Below are positions 30,667 through 39,320 of a DNA stretch of 64,000 nt, one piece after another (positions within the stretch are counted from its first letter, which is position 1; each line of letters opens with the position of its first letter). The notes beneath the pieces are model-generated. The model had not been told where the DNA came from and searched no databases. It saw only the letters and a program-made list of their open reading frames with translations. Source of the stretch: Candidatus Thiodiazotropha sp. LNASS1 (GTDB lineage: Bacteria; Pseudomonadota; Gammaproteobacteria; Chromatiales; Chromatiaceae); assembly GCF_964212655.1 (NCBI RefSeq), contig NZ_OZ156465.1, positions 3,348,001-3,412,000 on the forward strand, written 5' to 3'. The position numbers were made by a program, and so were the translations under genes.

Positions 30667-32130
30667 ATGTCTATTATCAAGCCTGCGTCAGGTCTATTTG
30701 CAGTCTCCATACTCATCTTTTCACAAGGCATTGGTGCGGTAGGATTGCCGGCTGTTTCAAATGTTCATCAAGCAAAGGTGTTGCCTGAAACCGGTGAACT
30801 GTCCAGTGCCATTACGACCGGTAAACCTGATGTATGGTTGCGTTTGCGTTACGAGGAGGTGGAGGACGACATTCCCGCCGGCTCTCCACTTGCCGGTACA
30901 GAAGATGCCGACCTGTCGAGCCTGCGGGCGGCGCTTGGCTATACCTCAGCCCGTTTCCACGGCTTCTGGGCGCGGCTGGAGTTGGAACTCAATAGGCGAC
31001 TGGGCAGCGATAGCGCACTAAACGTTGACGATGACCTAACCTTTCCCCCTGGCCCGGCGGGTTCGAGAATTGCCGAAGGTCATGCGCTGATACCGGATAA
31101 TAATTTCGAGGAGATCAACGAGGCCTTCATCGGTTGGCGCAGTGCAACCGGTGGTTGCCCGAATGCACCTGGCGCCTGCAATGGCCACACCTCATTTAAA
31201 CTGGGCCGGCAGTCGATCATTTACGATAATCACCGATGGGTGGGTAACATCGTATGGCGGCAAAATTTTCAGTCATTCGATGCATTTCGTTTTGACAACA
31301 GTTCAATCAACAACCTTACCTTTTCATATGCCTATGTTGATCGTGTAAACAGGCTGTTTGGCGATGACTCCCCGTTCAGGGAGTATGAGATGAATAACTC
31401 CCATCTCATAAATGTCGCGTATAAGTTGCCATTCGGAAAGTTGAGTGGATACGGTTATCTATTGGATTACGATGATAATTCGCGAACGCCTTTTCCTGAA
31501 GGTGTCGGTGTCGGACCCGGAATAACCAATTTCGACTCGGATACCTGGGGTTTGCGATTTACCGGGAAACATAGGCTACATGACAATTTAACCCTGTTGA
31601 CGGAACTTGAGTGGGCAAATCAGGACCCGAGTGGTGATGCAGCTTCTAATCTCGATGATAACGATTACACCAATATCGAAATAGGAGGCGTTTTCGATGT
31701 GGCGGGTAAGCCGGTGGTGTTAAAGGTTGGGCAAGAGGTGCTGGAAGGAAATGGAGTCAATGCCTTGCAGACACCCCTTGCAACAGTACACGCCTTCAAT
31801 GGTTGGACAGATAAATTTGTTGGCGCACCCGGAGGGTCGGCCACGCCGGCAGGGGGACTGGTGGATACCAGTGTCACCTTGGTCCTGAAAGGTTTGATGT
31901 CAAGCGTGATTGGTCCATCAAAGCTGGTTGTCCAATACCACAAATTTGAAGCTGATAATGTTATCGGCGGAGTTGACGATTATGGCGATGAATGGGGGGT
32001 GTTGTTTGCCAAACCCTTTGATAAAAAGTGGTTGGGTCTTATCAAGTTTGCCAGTTTTGAGGATGGCGGAGATGGTTTCAGCTTTGACACCGATAAGATT
32101 TGGTTGATGGGGCAATACCGCATGAAATAG
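30667..32130 (+). CDS. Outer-membrane porin, alginate-export-like beta-barrel
   Basis: A 487-residue protein; the ATG at 30667 is chosen because AGAGGAGG precedes it. A signal peptide runs to about GIGAVG. The mature part is a long beta-barrel with alternating aromatic strands (VWLRLRYEEVED, FHGFWARLELELNRRLG, HTSFKLGRQSIIYDNHRWVG) and ends with strand IWLMGQYRMK. The resemblance is to alginate-export/OprD-like porins with about 16-18 strands. Its promoter carries the same LysR box as the thiocyanate hydrolase operon, so I infer that it admits thiocyanate or a related small anion; the substrate is unproven. Confidence 0.78.
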   Translation: MSIIKPASGLFAVSILIFSQGIGAVGLPAVSNVHQAKVLPETGELSSAITTGKPDVWLRLRYEEVEDDIPAGSPLAGTEDADLSSLRAALGYTSARFHGFWARLELELNRRLGSDSALNVDDDLTFPPGPAGSRIAEGHALIPDNNFEEINEAFIGWRSATGGCPNAPGACNGHTSFKLGRQSIIYDNHRWVGNIVWRQNFQSFDAFRFDNSSINNLTFSYAYVDRVNRLFGDDSPFREYEMNNSHLINVAYKLPFGKLSGYGYLLDYDDNSRTPFPEGVGVGPGITNFDSDTWGLRFTGKHRLHDNLTLLTELEWANQDPSGDAASNLDDNDYTNIEIGGVFDVAGKPVVLKVGQEVLEGNGVNALQTPLATVHAFNGWTDKFVGAPGGSATPAGGLVDTSVTLVLKGLMSSVIGPSKLVVQYHKFEADNVIGGVDDYGDEWGVLFAKPFDKKWLGLIKFASFEDGGDGFSFDTDKIWLMGQYRMK

Positions 32131-32145
32131 ACAAAAGCGTTGTCA

Positions 32146-32172
32146 TCACCAACTGCTGGATGCAGTTGGTGA
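32146..32172 (+). terminator. Hairpin downstream of the porin gene
   Basis: A perfect 11-bp inverted repeat (TCACCAACTGC, 5-nt loop) begins 16 bp after the porin stop. No U-run follows, so it may act as a 3'-end stabiliser or a Rho-assisted end rather than a classical intrinsic terminator. The rest of 32131-32969 holds the copy B promoter, a short run of repeated CGCAAAT words near 32335-32385, and no convincing gene. Confidence 0.5.
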
Positions 32173-32718
32173 CGCAACCATTTCTGATGATGGATTTCTA
32201 TCGACGGTTTAGCGCCACCTTCGGTAGTTTCGCGGTCTTTGGCATAGTAAATGCAAATAATCTCCTGGTTATCCGCCATTCTCAGCTATCTGCCCTCACC
32301 CGACCTCTTCCTCAAGGTGGGTGTTGTAAGTGAAAACCGCAAATAGACGCAAATTTAATAAGTCCGCAAATGAAGGCAGGTTTGGCTTTTTTTGACGGTC
32401 CTGTATGGAGACCTTAGGTAAGGGTTTATGTTACACCTTATACATCTCACTATGGTCAGGTCACTGATTCAGTGGCTGGATACTGTGGGTAATCAGGGCT
32501 AAACGTTAGTGAAGCTGACCGCCCCCTGATTAATCCGCCATTTACAGTATGGAATTACCATTATTGTCAGAAATAGCTGACTGATATTCGACTGCAAAAA
32601 GGCATATCTATTTTTACCGCTTAAGCGCCGTTGGTGCATTTCTGTAACGGATTTTCGTGATGGTGTATTTCCGTGGGATGCCAATAATGACAATGACTTG
32701 CGTAATCATGAGGCTTTC

Positions 32719-32783
32719 TATAGCCAACTCCTATAGCGTTAATCAGATTTAGGTCTTGGACAAATAGTGATGCGTGGTAAATA
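32719..32783 (+). promoter_or_regulatory. Thiocyanate-regulon promoter, copy B (cbiM)
   Basis: LysR-type box at 32719-32736, TTGGAC at 32756-32761, TAAATA at 32778-32783, with the same 19-nt and 16-nt spacings as the other copies. Over about 77 bp it is roughly four-fifths identical to the scnB copy. cbiM starts about 180 bp downstream. Confidence 0.8.
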
Positions 32784-32969
32784 GTTTCATTTAATGGTAG
32801 CTGTCTAGACATTATGAAAGATAGCGTCAAACCATATCGGCGCATGGGAACGGTAATAATGACTAAGCGGCGATAACCTGAATTATTGAATGCGTATGGC
32901 AACGGGTATGGATGTTGCTAATAATCGTTTGACCAGTTGATCCACTAAGCATGAGGAGAGGGGGTACAG

Positions 32970-33650
32970 ATGCATATTGAACCAGGCGTTGTCGAAGGCG
33001 CAAAAATAGCACTTAGCGTTGTAACGGCCGCAGGCGCGATCGGATATGCGGCCAAACTTGCGTTGAGTACCGTTAAGCAGGATGGTATCACTACGATTGC
33101 TATTCGCAGTGTGATCACGACTCTGCTCGTCTTTTGCTTTTTTGAGGTATTGCCGCATTATCCGGTTGGGGTGTCTGAAGTTCACTTCATCCTTGGCGCA
33201 ACACTGTTTTTGATCTTTGGTGCAGGGCCTGCAGCGATAGGGTTGGCAACGGGACTGCTCATCCAAGGGCTTTTGCTGGCGCCGGCTGACTTGCCTCAAT
33301 ACGGTATGAATGTAACCTCTCTACTTGTACCGCTGTTGCTGGTTGATGCCTTGGCGCGTCGTCTGATCCCGGCAAAGACCGCCTATAAAGATGTCAAGTA
33401 TGGGCAGGCACTGGCTCTCTCAACCGCTTATCAGGGTGGTGTTATCGCCTGGGTGGCATTCTGGGCATTCTACGGTAACGGTTTCGGTGCCGAGAACCTG
33501 ATCCAGGTAGGGTCATTCAGTGTTGCATATTTGACGGTCATTGTAATAGAACCGCTGCTGGACCTTGCGATTCTTGCAACTGCAAAGTCACTGCATCAAC
33601 TCAAAGACAGCAAGCTATTTCACTCACGTCTCTATCGTGCAGCTGTATAA
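32970..33650 (+). CDS. cbiM: Stand-alone CbiM-type cobalt uptake permease
   Basis: A 226-residue membrane protein with about six helices. It begins MHIEPGVVEGAK; in the CbiM/NikM family the N-terminal Met-His pair loops into the membrane and coordinates Co2+ or Ni2+, so this start is meaningful. The PHYPVGVSEVHFILGATLFLIFG segment (partly shown) with its His is also family-like. CbiN, CbiQ and CbiO are not encoded nearby. The shared promoter with the cobalt-containing thiocyanate hydrolase points to cobalt supply. Nickel is the alternative metal. An ideal intrinsic terminator follows, so it is a single-gene unit. Confidence 0.85.
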   Translation: MHIEPGVVEGAKIALSVVTAAGAIGYAAKLALSTVKQDGITTIAIRSVITTLLVFCFFEVLPHYPVGVSEVHFILGATLFLIFGAGPAAIGLATGLLIQGLLLAPADLPQYGMNVTSLLVPLLLVDALARRLIPAKTAYKDVKYGQALALSTAYQGGVIAWVAFWAFYGNGFGAENLIQVGSFSVAYLTVIVIEPLLDLAILATAKSLHQLKDSKLFHSRLYRAAV

Positions 33651-33661
33651 CCTGTAGCAGT

Positions 33662-33693
33662 AAGAGGCCTCCTGACTGAGGCCTCTTATTTTT
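33662..33693 (+). terminator. Intrinsic terminator after cbiM
   Basis: A perfect 10-bp stem AAGAGGCCTC with a 6-nt loop (CTGACT) is followed by ATTTTT. It lies 11 bp after the cbiM stop. Confidence 0.9.
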
Positions 33694-33743
33694 GCGTGCC
33701 GGAAATCAACCTTGAGTAGTAATGTCAAGTCAGCTGTGTCGGG

Positions 33744-34577
33744 ATGAGAAACATGATGGCTGCCCGGGATCCCCACAGGTTTGTCAACGATCTTGGTGAC
33801 GAGGCGGTCGAGCGCCTTATAGCCCGTTTGGAAAGTCGGGCAAAGGATAGTGTTTTTACAAGTCTCATTGATAAATACTCATCGCAGTTGATACTTACTG
33901 ACCCTGCAAAGGTGTTGGAGGTTGGTTGTGGTACGGGGGCAATGATTCGGTCTTTCGTGCGCAGTAAAGACTTCAATGGTCATGCTGTCGGCGTTGATCA
34001 AAGCGGTAGCTTCATTAATGCTGCAAAATCATTTGCCCGCTATGAGCATCTTGAGAATAGGCTGCAATTTCAGATTGGCGATGCGCATAATCTTGATTTT
34101 CCATCCGCCAGCTTCGACACCGTTATTGCCAATACCCTGATAAGCCATGTTTCCGATCCTGCACGTGTGCTGGAAGAGATGGCGAGAGTAGTATGGCCTG
34201 GCGGCATAATCGCTGTTTTTGATGGCGACTACGCTTCGCTGACCTATGCATTTCCTGACCACGATTTCGGCCGGCAAATGGATAGTGCGCTGGCAACTGC
34301 TTCGTTCAACAACCCCAGAGTCATGCGTGACTTGCCGAGAATGCTGGATACATATGATCTTCAACTTGTTAGTGCTTGGGGCGATGCGGTGGTTGAGATT
34401 GGAGAGGGAAGCTATTTCAAATCTTTTGCTGAAACCTATGCGCCTTATGTAACGAGTTCAGGGTTGATGGCCGAAGACGATGTCGATAGCTGGTTGTCTG
34501 TACAGCGTGAAGCCATGGAGTCAGGGACATTCTTTGCGTCATGTAACTATTACACATATCTTTTACGTCGCGTATAA
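33744..34577 (+). CDS. Class I SAM-dependent methyltransferase
   Basis: A 277-residue methyltransferase. Motif I is VLEVGCGTGAMIRSF, motif II VGVDQSGSF, then GDAHNLDFPSASFDTVIAN and the post-motif III MARVVWPGGIIAVFD. It belongs to the UbiE/Methyltransf_11 type. The substrate cannot be read. It lies between two units of the thiocyanate regulon but has no box of its own, and the strong cbiM terminator separates it from the upstream promoter. A role on a sulfur or thiocyanate metabolite is speculative. The ATG at 33744 has a weak ribosome site; ATG codons at 33753 and 33756 are alternatives. Confidence 0.78.
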   Translation: MRNMMAARDPHRFVNDLGDEAVERLIARLESRAKDSVFTSLIDKYSSQLILTDPAKVLEVGCGTGAMIRSFVRSKDFNGHAVGVDQSGSFINAAKSFARYEHLENRLQFQIGDAHNLDFPSASFDTVIANTLISHVSDPARVLEEMARVVWPGGIIAVFDGDYASLTYAFPDHDFGRQMDSALATASFNNPRVMRDLPRMLDTYDLQLVSAWGDAVVEIGEGSYFKSFAETYAPYVTSSGLMAEDDVDSWLSVQREAMESGTFFASCNYYTYLLRRV

Positions 34578-34794
34578 GTTGCCACGACCGCATACTTTCT
34601 GCCGTTAATCATCACAAATCAATTGGTTATTCTTTGCTGCCTGACAGGTAATAGGCAGTGCCTTAGTCCTTGGTTGTCTTGTGGTCGACTGTAATAGGGA
34701 CATGAAAAATGATCAGATATATCTGACTGTCGTGAAGTATGTCTGAAATGGTTCCCTGCCAGGTAAGAACAAATGTCAAAACAGGAAATATACT

Positions 34795-34859
34795 ATAGGG
34801 AAAAACTATAGATTCTATATAAATTAGCTCTTTGACAAATAGAAGTATCAGGTAAAAAT
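34795..34859 (+). promoter_or_regulatory. Thiocyanate-regulon promoter, copy E (interrupted porin)
   Basis: The box at 34795-34812 keeps ATAG-N7-CTAT with an A-rich centre. TTTGAC follows at 34832-34837 and TAAAAA at 34854-34859, with identical 19- and 16-nt spacings. The surrounding 445-bp gap (34578-35022) also has a perfect 14-bp palindrome at 34713-34726 (TCAGATATATCTGA) and an inverted repeat TTCCTG-TAA-CAGGAA at 34945-34959 in the leader. Confidence 0.65.
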
Positions 34860-35022
34860 TATTGTTACGGGCTATCCGTTTCTCTGTTGATTCAAGATTG
34901 TCGGGGTCCGGCTCTCATAAGTAAATTAGCATGTTATGCGGTTGTTCCTGTAACAGGAATTGCGCACAAGACAGCATGAAACATGCAGAACAATTCAGAG
35001 AAGTCAGCAAAAATAAAAAAAT

Positions 35023-36420
35023 ATGAAGGTCAAAACTATACTATCCGCTTTTTTTCTGGTATCGGATTTTATAACAATATCTGTTTTTGCTGATGAAGTG
35101 CCGGGTGTGAATGGTTATGTGAGAGTCGGTATTATCGAAACAAAGGATCAGGCAGGTGAAAGTGCGAGAGGTTCGGCGCTGGGTGGCAAGCTGGGCTATA
35201 TCACGCTAGGGCCTGTTAACACTAATCCAATGCGCCCTGTTGTGCCTGAAAAAGCGCCAATCAAGGCGCACCCCAAGGGCACTTCCTTCGGGGCGCGAGG
35301 AGAGAGGTTTGGTTATTCCAAATGAACGACGAGCAACGCCGAGTGGCGCTTTTTTAGGCATACCCCAAGGGCACTTCCTTTGGGGCGCAACCCGAAGGGC
35401 TGGGGCTGTTTTCGCCCCCAGCGGCGTTATCATTCGCTCATGTAGAATAACTACACTACGCTCATTCTGCCTTGCTGGGCACAAAAACAGCCCCAGCAGG
35501 GCGTATTGGATTAGTGTTAACAGGCCCTAGATTGGCGTGGCCTGAGTGCTGGCCTATCCATATACACTACACAGGAACTGGCGGATAATGAAAATGGAGA
35601 TTTCTTTGCCACCGATAATAAAGGGTACACCCTGATAGGCGAAGCCTATGTAAAGGGTGCTTTGCACTATACGACACTCAAGTTGGGACGATTCGAGATC
35701 GATACGCCTCATGCGGATACCGATGACATAAGAATGGTACCGAATACATTTCAGGGTGCGGTGATCAGCAATGAGGATATTGTTGATACTGCAGTTTCTA
35801 TCGTCTTTCTGGATGAGAGGGCGGGTGTCGATGCGGATATACCGGAAAAATTTGAAGACATTAATGGTGACGACGGTTTATTTGCCTTAGGCATCGAGTA
35901 CTATGGAATCGATGATGCTGCATTGCAGGCATGGTTCTATAAAGGCAGAGATCTTGCAAGCCTGATCTATGTCGAAGGCATATATGAAACAGAGCAGGTT
36001 TCCATCGGCTTTCAGTTTGGCTCGCAATCGGATGATACGATGGATGATAGCGGGCCGGACGGTGAAGTCTATGGCGTAATGGCGAGTTACACTGTGGATG
36101 GCATTGTTTTGTCAGCTGCCTACAACGATGTCTCAGGCACTGTGATCGACGGTTTCGGCGGCGGTCCCTATTTTACATCCGCGGATGATCATACCATTGG
36201 TGAGGTTGAAGACCAGCAGGCGGTAACCTTGGGATTTGAATATGTCGGGATACAAGGATTAACCCTGGGGTTGATGTATGCGGATTTCGATAGCGGGTCA
36301 AATGAAACGGATTACTATGCCATCTATGAATCGGTTGAAGATCTTGCGTTTGAATTTATCTATACGGATCTGCATGAAGAGGGTCATTTCGTGCGCCTGA
36401 TGGGCAATTACTATTTTTAG
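35023..36420 (+). pseudogene. Outer-membrane porin gene interrupted by a MITE
   Basis: The first piece starts at the ATG at 35023 with a signal peptide (MKVKTILSAFF to VFADE) and mature N-terminus VNGYVRVGIIETKDQ, then runs into the inserted element and stops at 35325. The remaining frame resumes after 35530 and continues to 36420, ending in the strand FVRLMGNYYF. Deleting 35210-35530 (317-bp element plus one CTAG) joins GGKLGYITL to DWRGLSAGLSIYTTQ in frame and gives about 358 residues, the size of an OprD/Campylobacter-type porin. The copy E promoter puts it in the thiocyanate regulon. Internal starts (for example 35662) could only give a barrel fragment without a signal peptide. Confidence 0.85.
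35210..35526. mobile_element. 317-bp MITE-like element inserted in a porin gene
   Basis: Terminal inverted repeats of 30 bp lie at 35210-35239 and 35497-35526 with one mismatch; each begins GGCCTGTTAACACTAATCC read inwards. The tetranucleotide CTAG flanks both ends (35206-35209 and 35527-35530) as a target duplication. No transposase is encoded. Inside are two copies of a CCCCAAGGGCACTTCCTT word (near 35271 and 35363) and GC-rich palindromic stretches. CTAG is the target of IS5-group elements; a TA duplication inside CTAG, as for IS630/mariner types, is the alternative. Confidence 0.88.
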
Positions 36421-36488
36421 CGGTTTACAAGCAGAGGTTTTCAGTAATCAGATTGCATGCTGGATTAGGGTTTTCTCGCTTTGATAAA

Positions 36489-36504
36489 GCACTCGTACGA
36501 GTGC
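36489..36504. promoter_or_regulatory. Perfect 16-bp palindrome before the Fe-S protein gene
   Basis: GCACTCGTACGAGTGC is a perfect palindrome that ends 13 bp before the proposed ATG at 36518. It could be an operator or a short stem covering the ribosome site, because no good Shine-Dalgarno sequence is visible here. No matching copy was found elsewhere in the window by eye. Confidence 0.45.
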
Positions 36505-36517
36505 ATTGAATTGTCCT

Positions 36518-37819
36518 ATGCAAACTAAATTTACAGACCAGCAGTTATCAGTGCCTGCCATAGCCAGCTCGGATGTGGAATTGCGGGCCTGCCTGCAGTG
36601 TGACTACTGCACACCAAATTGTCCAACATTCAAATTGCTGGGTGATGAATACGACAGTTCGCGTGGACGTGTCTATCTGATAAAGGGGCTATTGGAGAAT
36701 GAGGATAAGCCTGACCAGAGGACGGTTGACTATATTGATCGTTGCCTTTCCTGTCTTGCCTGTATGTCCACATGCCCGTCAAGCGTCCACTATCAGCATC
36801 TTATGGATCATGCAAGGGAGGTGATCGAACGGAAACATCACCGCAAGCCTGTGGACCGGCTTTCACGCTGGTTGTTGGCAAAGATACTACCCTATCCGCA
36901 ACGCTTTCGTCTGGCGATGCGGGCGGCAAGAACGATCAAGCCTGTAGCCTCGGTGCTGCCCGGCCCGATTCGTGGCATGGTTGATTACACCCCAGACCGG
37001 CTTCCGCCACCGAGCCCGAATGATCAACCGCAAGTGTTTCCGGCACAAGGTGAGTGTATTCGACGTGTAGCATTGTTGAACGGTTGTGCGCAACAGGCTT
37101 TGAATACGGATATAAATGACGCGACTATTCGTATTCTTCGCAGGCACGGTTGCGAAGTTGTGATACCACGTGGTGCCGGCTGCTGCGGGGCATTGACGCA
37201 CCATATGGGTAAGACGAATGAGAGTCTTGCGGCAGCTGCAAAAAACATACAGGCATGGATGAAAGAGCTGGAAGGCGACGGGCTGGATGCAATAGTCATT
37301 AACACAAGTGGTTGCGGTACAGTTATCAAGGATTATGGTTTCATGTTTCGAAACGATCCTTTGGCGCAGCAGGCGGCAACTATCGCAGGTTTGGCAAAGG
37401 ATGTAACTGAAGTGCTTTCAGAGATCGAATTAAACTATCTAATCAAACCTGGTCTGCGCATTTCCTATCATGCGACGTGCTCTCTGCAATTTGGTCAAAG
37501 AATAAGATTCACGCCAAGAAAGCTATTGAAATCGGCAGGTTTTACTGTACTTGAGCCAAGGGACTCACATACCTGCTGCGGTGCGGCCGGTACCTACAAT
37601 TTATTGCAACCGGAGATCTCCAGGCAGTTGAAAGAGAGCAAGCTAAAGGAGTTGGAAACAGGATCCCCTGCAGCGATCGCAGCTGGAAATGTCGGCTGTA
37701 TGGTGCACCTGGCATCAAGTACAGGAATTCCTGTTGTACATACGGTGGAACTGCTCGACTGGGTGACAGGAGGGCCAGTGCCCCGATCCTTGAATGATAT
37801 CTGTAGCGAAGCAGGTTAA
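36518..37819 (+). CDS. GlcF-like (Fe-S)-binding oxidoreductase subunit
   Basis: About 433 residues. Two N-terminal 4Fe-4S motifs are present: CLQCDYCTPNCP and CLSCLACMSTCP. Two C-terminal CCG domains follow, with GAGCCGALTHHMG and SHTCCGAAGTYNL. This is the plan of GlcF, the iron-sulfur subunit of glycolate oxidase, which passes electrons from a flavin subunit to quinone. GlcD and GlcE are not nearby, so the donor is unknown. The ATG at 36518 is preferred to the TTG at 36506, which overlaps the upstream palindrome region. It is 98 bp downstream of the broken porin gene and convergent with the CynR-like regulator. Confidence 0.82.
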   Translation: MQTKFTDQQLSVPAIASSDVELRACLQCDYCTPNCPTFKLLGDEYDSSRGRVYLIKGLLENEDKPDQRTVDYIDRCLSCLACMSTCPSSVHYQHLMDHAREVIERKHHRKPVDRLSRWLLAKILPYPQRFRLAMRAARTIKPVASVLPGPIRGMVDYTPDRLPPPSPNDQPQVFPAQGECIRRVALLNGCAQQALNTDINDATIRILRRHGCEVVIPRGAGCCGALTHHMGKTNESLAAAAKNIQAWMKELEGDGLDAIVINTSGCGTVIKDYGFMFRNDPLAQQAATIAGLAKDVTEVLSEIELNYLIKPGLRISYHATCSLQFGQRIRFTPRKLLKSAGFTVLEPRDSHTCCGAAGTYNLLQPEISRQLKESKLKELETGSPAAIAAGNVGCMVHLASSTGIPVVHTVELLDWVTGGPVPRSLNDICSEAG

Positions 37820-37908
37820 GCAGCTGCTTTGGTTTATCAATCAGGAAGTTGTTCCGGGCATCGAGGATTGGCAATCAGTTTGCACAGTGCGTGTATATGC
37901 GATGCTCG

Positions 37909-38877
37909 CTAATTGTGGCTGTTAGGTGTGCATACTTCTGACATCGGGCAAGGGCCGGTCCGTTTTACTGGCGTATCGTGACACCCTTCCACGCCCCATT
38001 CCGCAGCCAGTCCCTTGAACGCCAGAGAAGCAGGACTCTTGTACGAATCCTTACGGCTGATAAGCGTGATTGTGTGGTGCGGGAGTTCTGGAATCAGCAT
38101 AACCGGAAATATCTCATTTTGTTGGCAGGCGATCGTGTTGGGGAGTATGGTCGCGAGCCGGCCTAATCGTAGAACCTCGATAATCGTACTTAGCGAGTTG
38201 GTCTCAATTGCAATCGAAGGTTTGATATCGTGTTCCAGGCAATACAGGTCGATGTGCCTGCGTAATGCAAAATCGCTATTGAGGAGTGCCAGCGGTTCCT
38301 GTTCAAGGGTGTGTTGATCCAAAGGAGTTTCTTGTCCGGCGTATTGGTGGGTCGATCCAACCGCCAAGTTGAGTGGTTCTATGAACAGATGTTGAGTCTC
38401 TATGTATTCATAATTGGCGGCTACGGTAAGTGTATTCGTGAATGCTATGCCGATATCGATATTACCAGCCAGAACGCCGCTCTCAATATCATCTTGCGGC
38501 ATCTCATAAGTGCCTACGGAAATACCGGGATAACGTTTGTTGAATCGATCTATCAGTGGCGCTGCAAGATAATCCGTGATCGGTGTCATGCCAAGGCTCA
38601 GAGATCCGCGGCTCAGGTCCTGCAGCTCCTGAATGGCCCGCTTCCCGGCATCCAGCTCACCTAGCGCTCGACGGGCATAACTGATGTAAACCTCACCCGC
38701 ATCAGTAAGGTGAACGGTACGACCTGTACGATCCAGCAGCTGTGTTTCGAGAGACTCCTCCAGTTGCTTGATTTGTTGCGACAGTGTGGGTTGAGAAACA
38801 AACAGTGTTTCTGCCGCACGGGTAAAACTGTGATGTTCTGCAACCGCCAAAAGATAGCGTAGCGAACGAGGGCACAT
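37909..38877 (-). CDS. CynR-like LysR-type transcriptional regulator
   Basis: 322 residues from the ATG at 38877. The N-terminal winged helix reads RSLRYLLAVAEHHSFTRAAETLF and VSQPTLSQQIKQLEESL (split), then LLDRTGRTVHLTDAGE. Together with ELDAGKRAIQELQDLSRGSLSLG this is closely like CynR, the activator of the cyanate operon. The C-terminal co-inducer domain covers residues 90-295. A TTG at 38898 would add seven residues and is less likely. It is divergent from scnB, and a copy of the regulon box lies 13-30 bp upstream of its start, which suggests autoregulation. I infer that it senses thiocyanate, cyanate or a product. Confidence 0.88.
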   Translation of the reverse strand: MCPRSLRYLLAVAEHHSFTRAAETLFVSQPTLSQQIKQLEESLETQLLDRTGRTVHLTDAGEVYISYARRALGELDAGKRAIQELQDLSRGSLSLGMTPITDYLAAPLIDRFNKRYPGISVGTYEMPQDDIESGVLAGNIDIGIAFTNTLTVAANYEYIETQHLFIEPLNLAVGSTHQYAGQETPLDQHTLEQEPLALLNSDFALRRHIDLYCLEHDIKPSIAIETNSLSTIIEVLRLGRLATILPNTIACQQNEIFPVMLIPELPHHTITLISRKDSYKSPASLAFKGLAAEWGVEGCHDTPVKRTGPCPMSEVCTPNSHN

Positions 38878-38889
38878 GATATTTCTATC

Positions 38890-38907
38890 CATAGCCAACC
38901 CCTATGG
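38890..38907 (-). promoter_or_regulatory. LysR box at the regulator's own start (copy D)
   Basis: CATAGCCAACCCCTATGG keeps the ATAG-N7-CTAT core of the other four copies but lacks the downstream TTGGAC/TAAATA part in either direction. Its position, just before the regulator start codon, suits negative autoregulation, which is known for E. coli CynR. Confidence 0.65.
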
Positions 38908-39060
38908 AAGTTATAAAAAAAGCGGATTTTGCTAATCACTCCATGATGAGTCCTAGTGTAGACCAATTTTAAATTTGTGGTGGGGATCAGCGAATAAATC
39001 TTTGCCTTGCGAAATTAAATTACTTTTTCCATGTAAATCAACGGGGCAATTCGTGATGAC

Positions 39061-39125
39061 CATAGCCATCGCCTATAGAGCTAATCAGAATTAGGTCTTG
39101 GACAATTATTGTGACCTGGTAAATA
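39061..39125 (+). promoter_or_regulatory. Thiocyanate-regulon promoter, copy C (scnB operon)
   Basis: Box at 39061-39078, TTGGAC at 39098-39103, TAAATA at 39120-39125, with the 19- and 16-nt spacings seen in copies A, B and E. The leader to scnB is about 190 nt long. The 443-bp intergenic region 38878-39320 holds this promoter and copy D and no gene. Confidence 0.82.
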
Positions 39126-39320
39126 GTTTGACTTAACACGATTAGAGAATCGCGCACTTCGTGAATTATTAAGAACGACTTAAGTAAGGTGAATTTCCGC
39201 TGTGAAACAGATCATTCATCGATTGCTTAAGTATCAAAACAGTATATGCGAAATATGTAATTAAACATTAGGTAATAAATACAAGCTTTTAAAACCTAAT
39301 CATAAGGAGGTCACGCGACC

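Noticed and set aside
35662-36420. Separate gene starting at TTG 35662
   Set aside because: It is the 3' part of the MITE-disrupted porin; it lacks a signal peptide and the frame joins the 35023 piece after excision.
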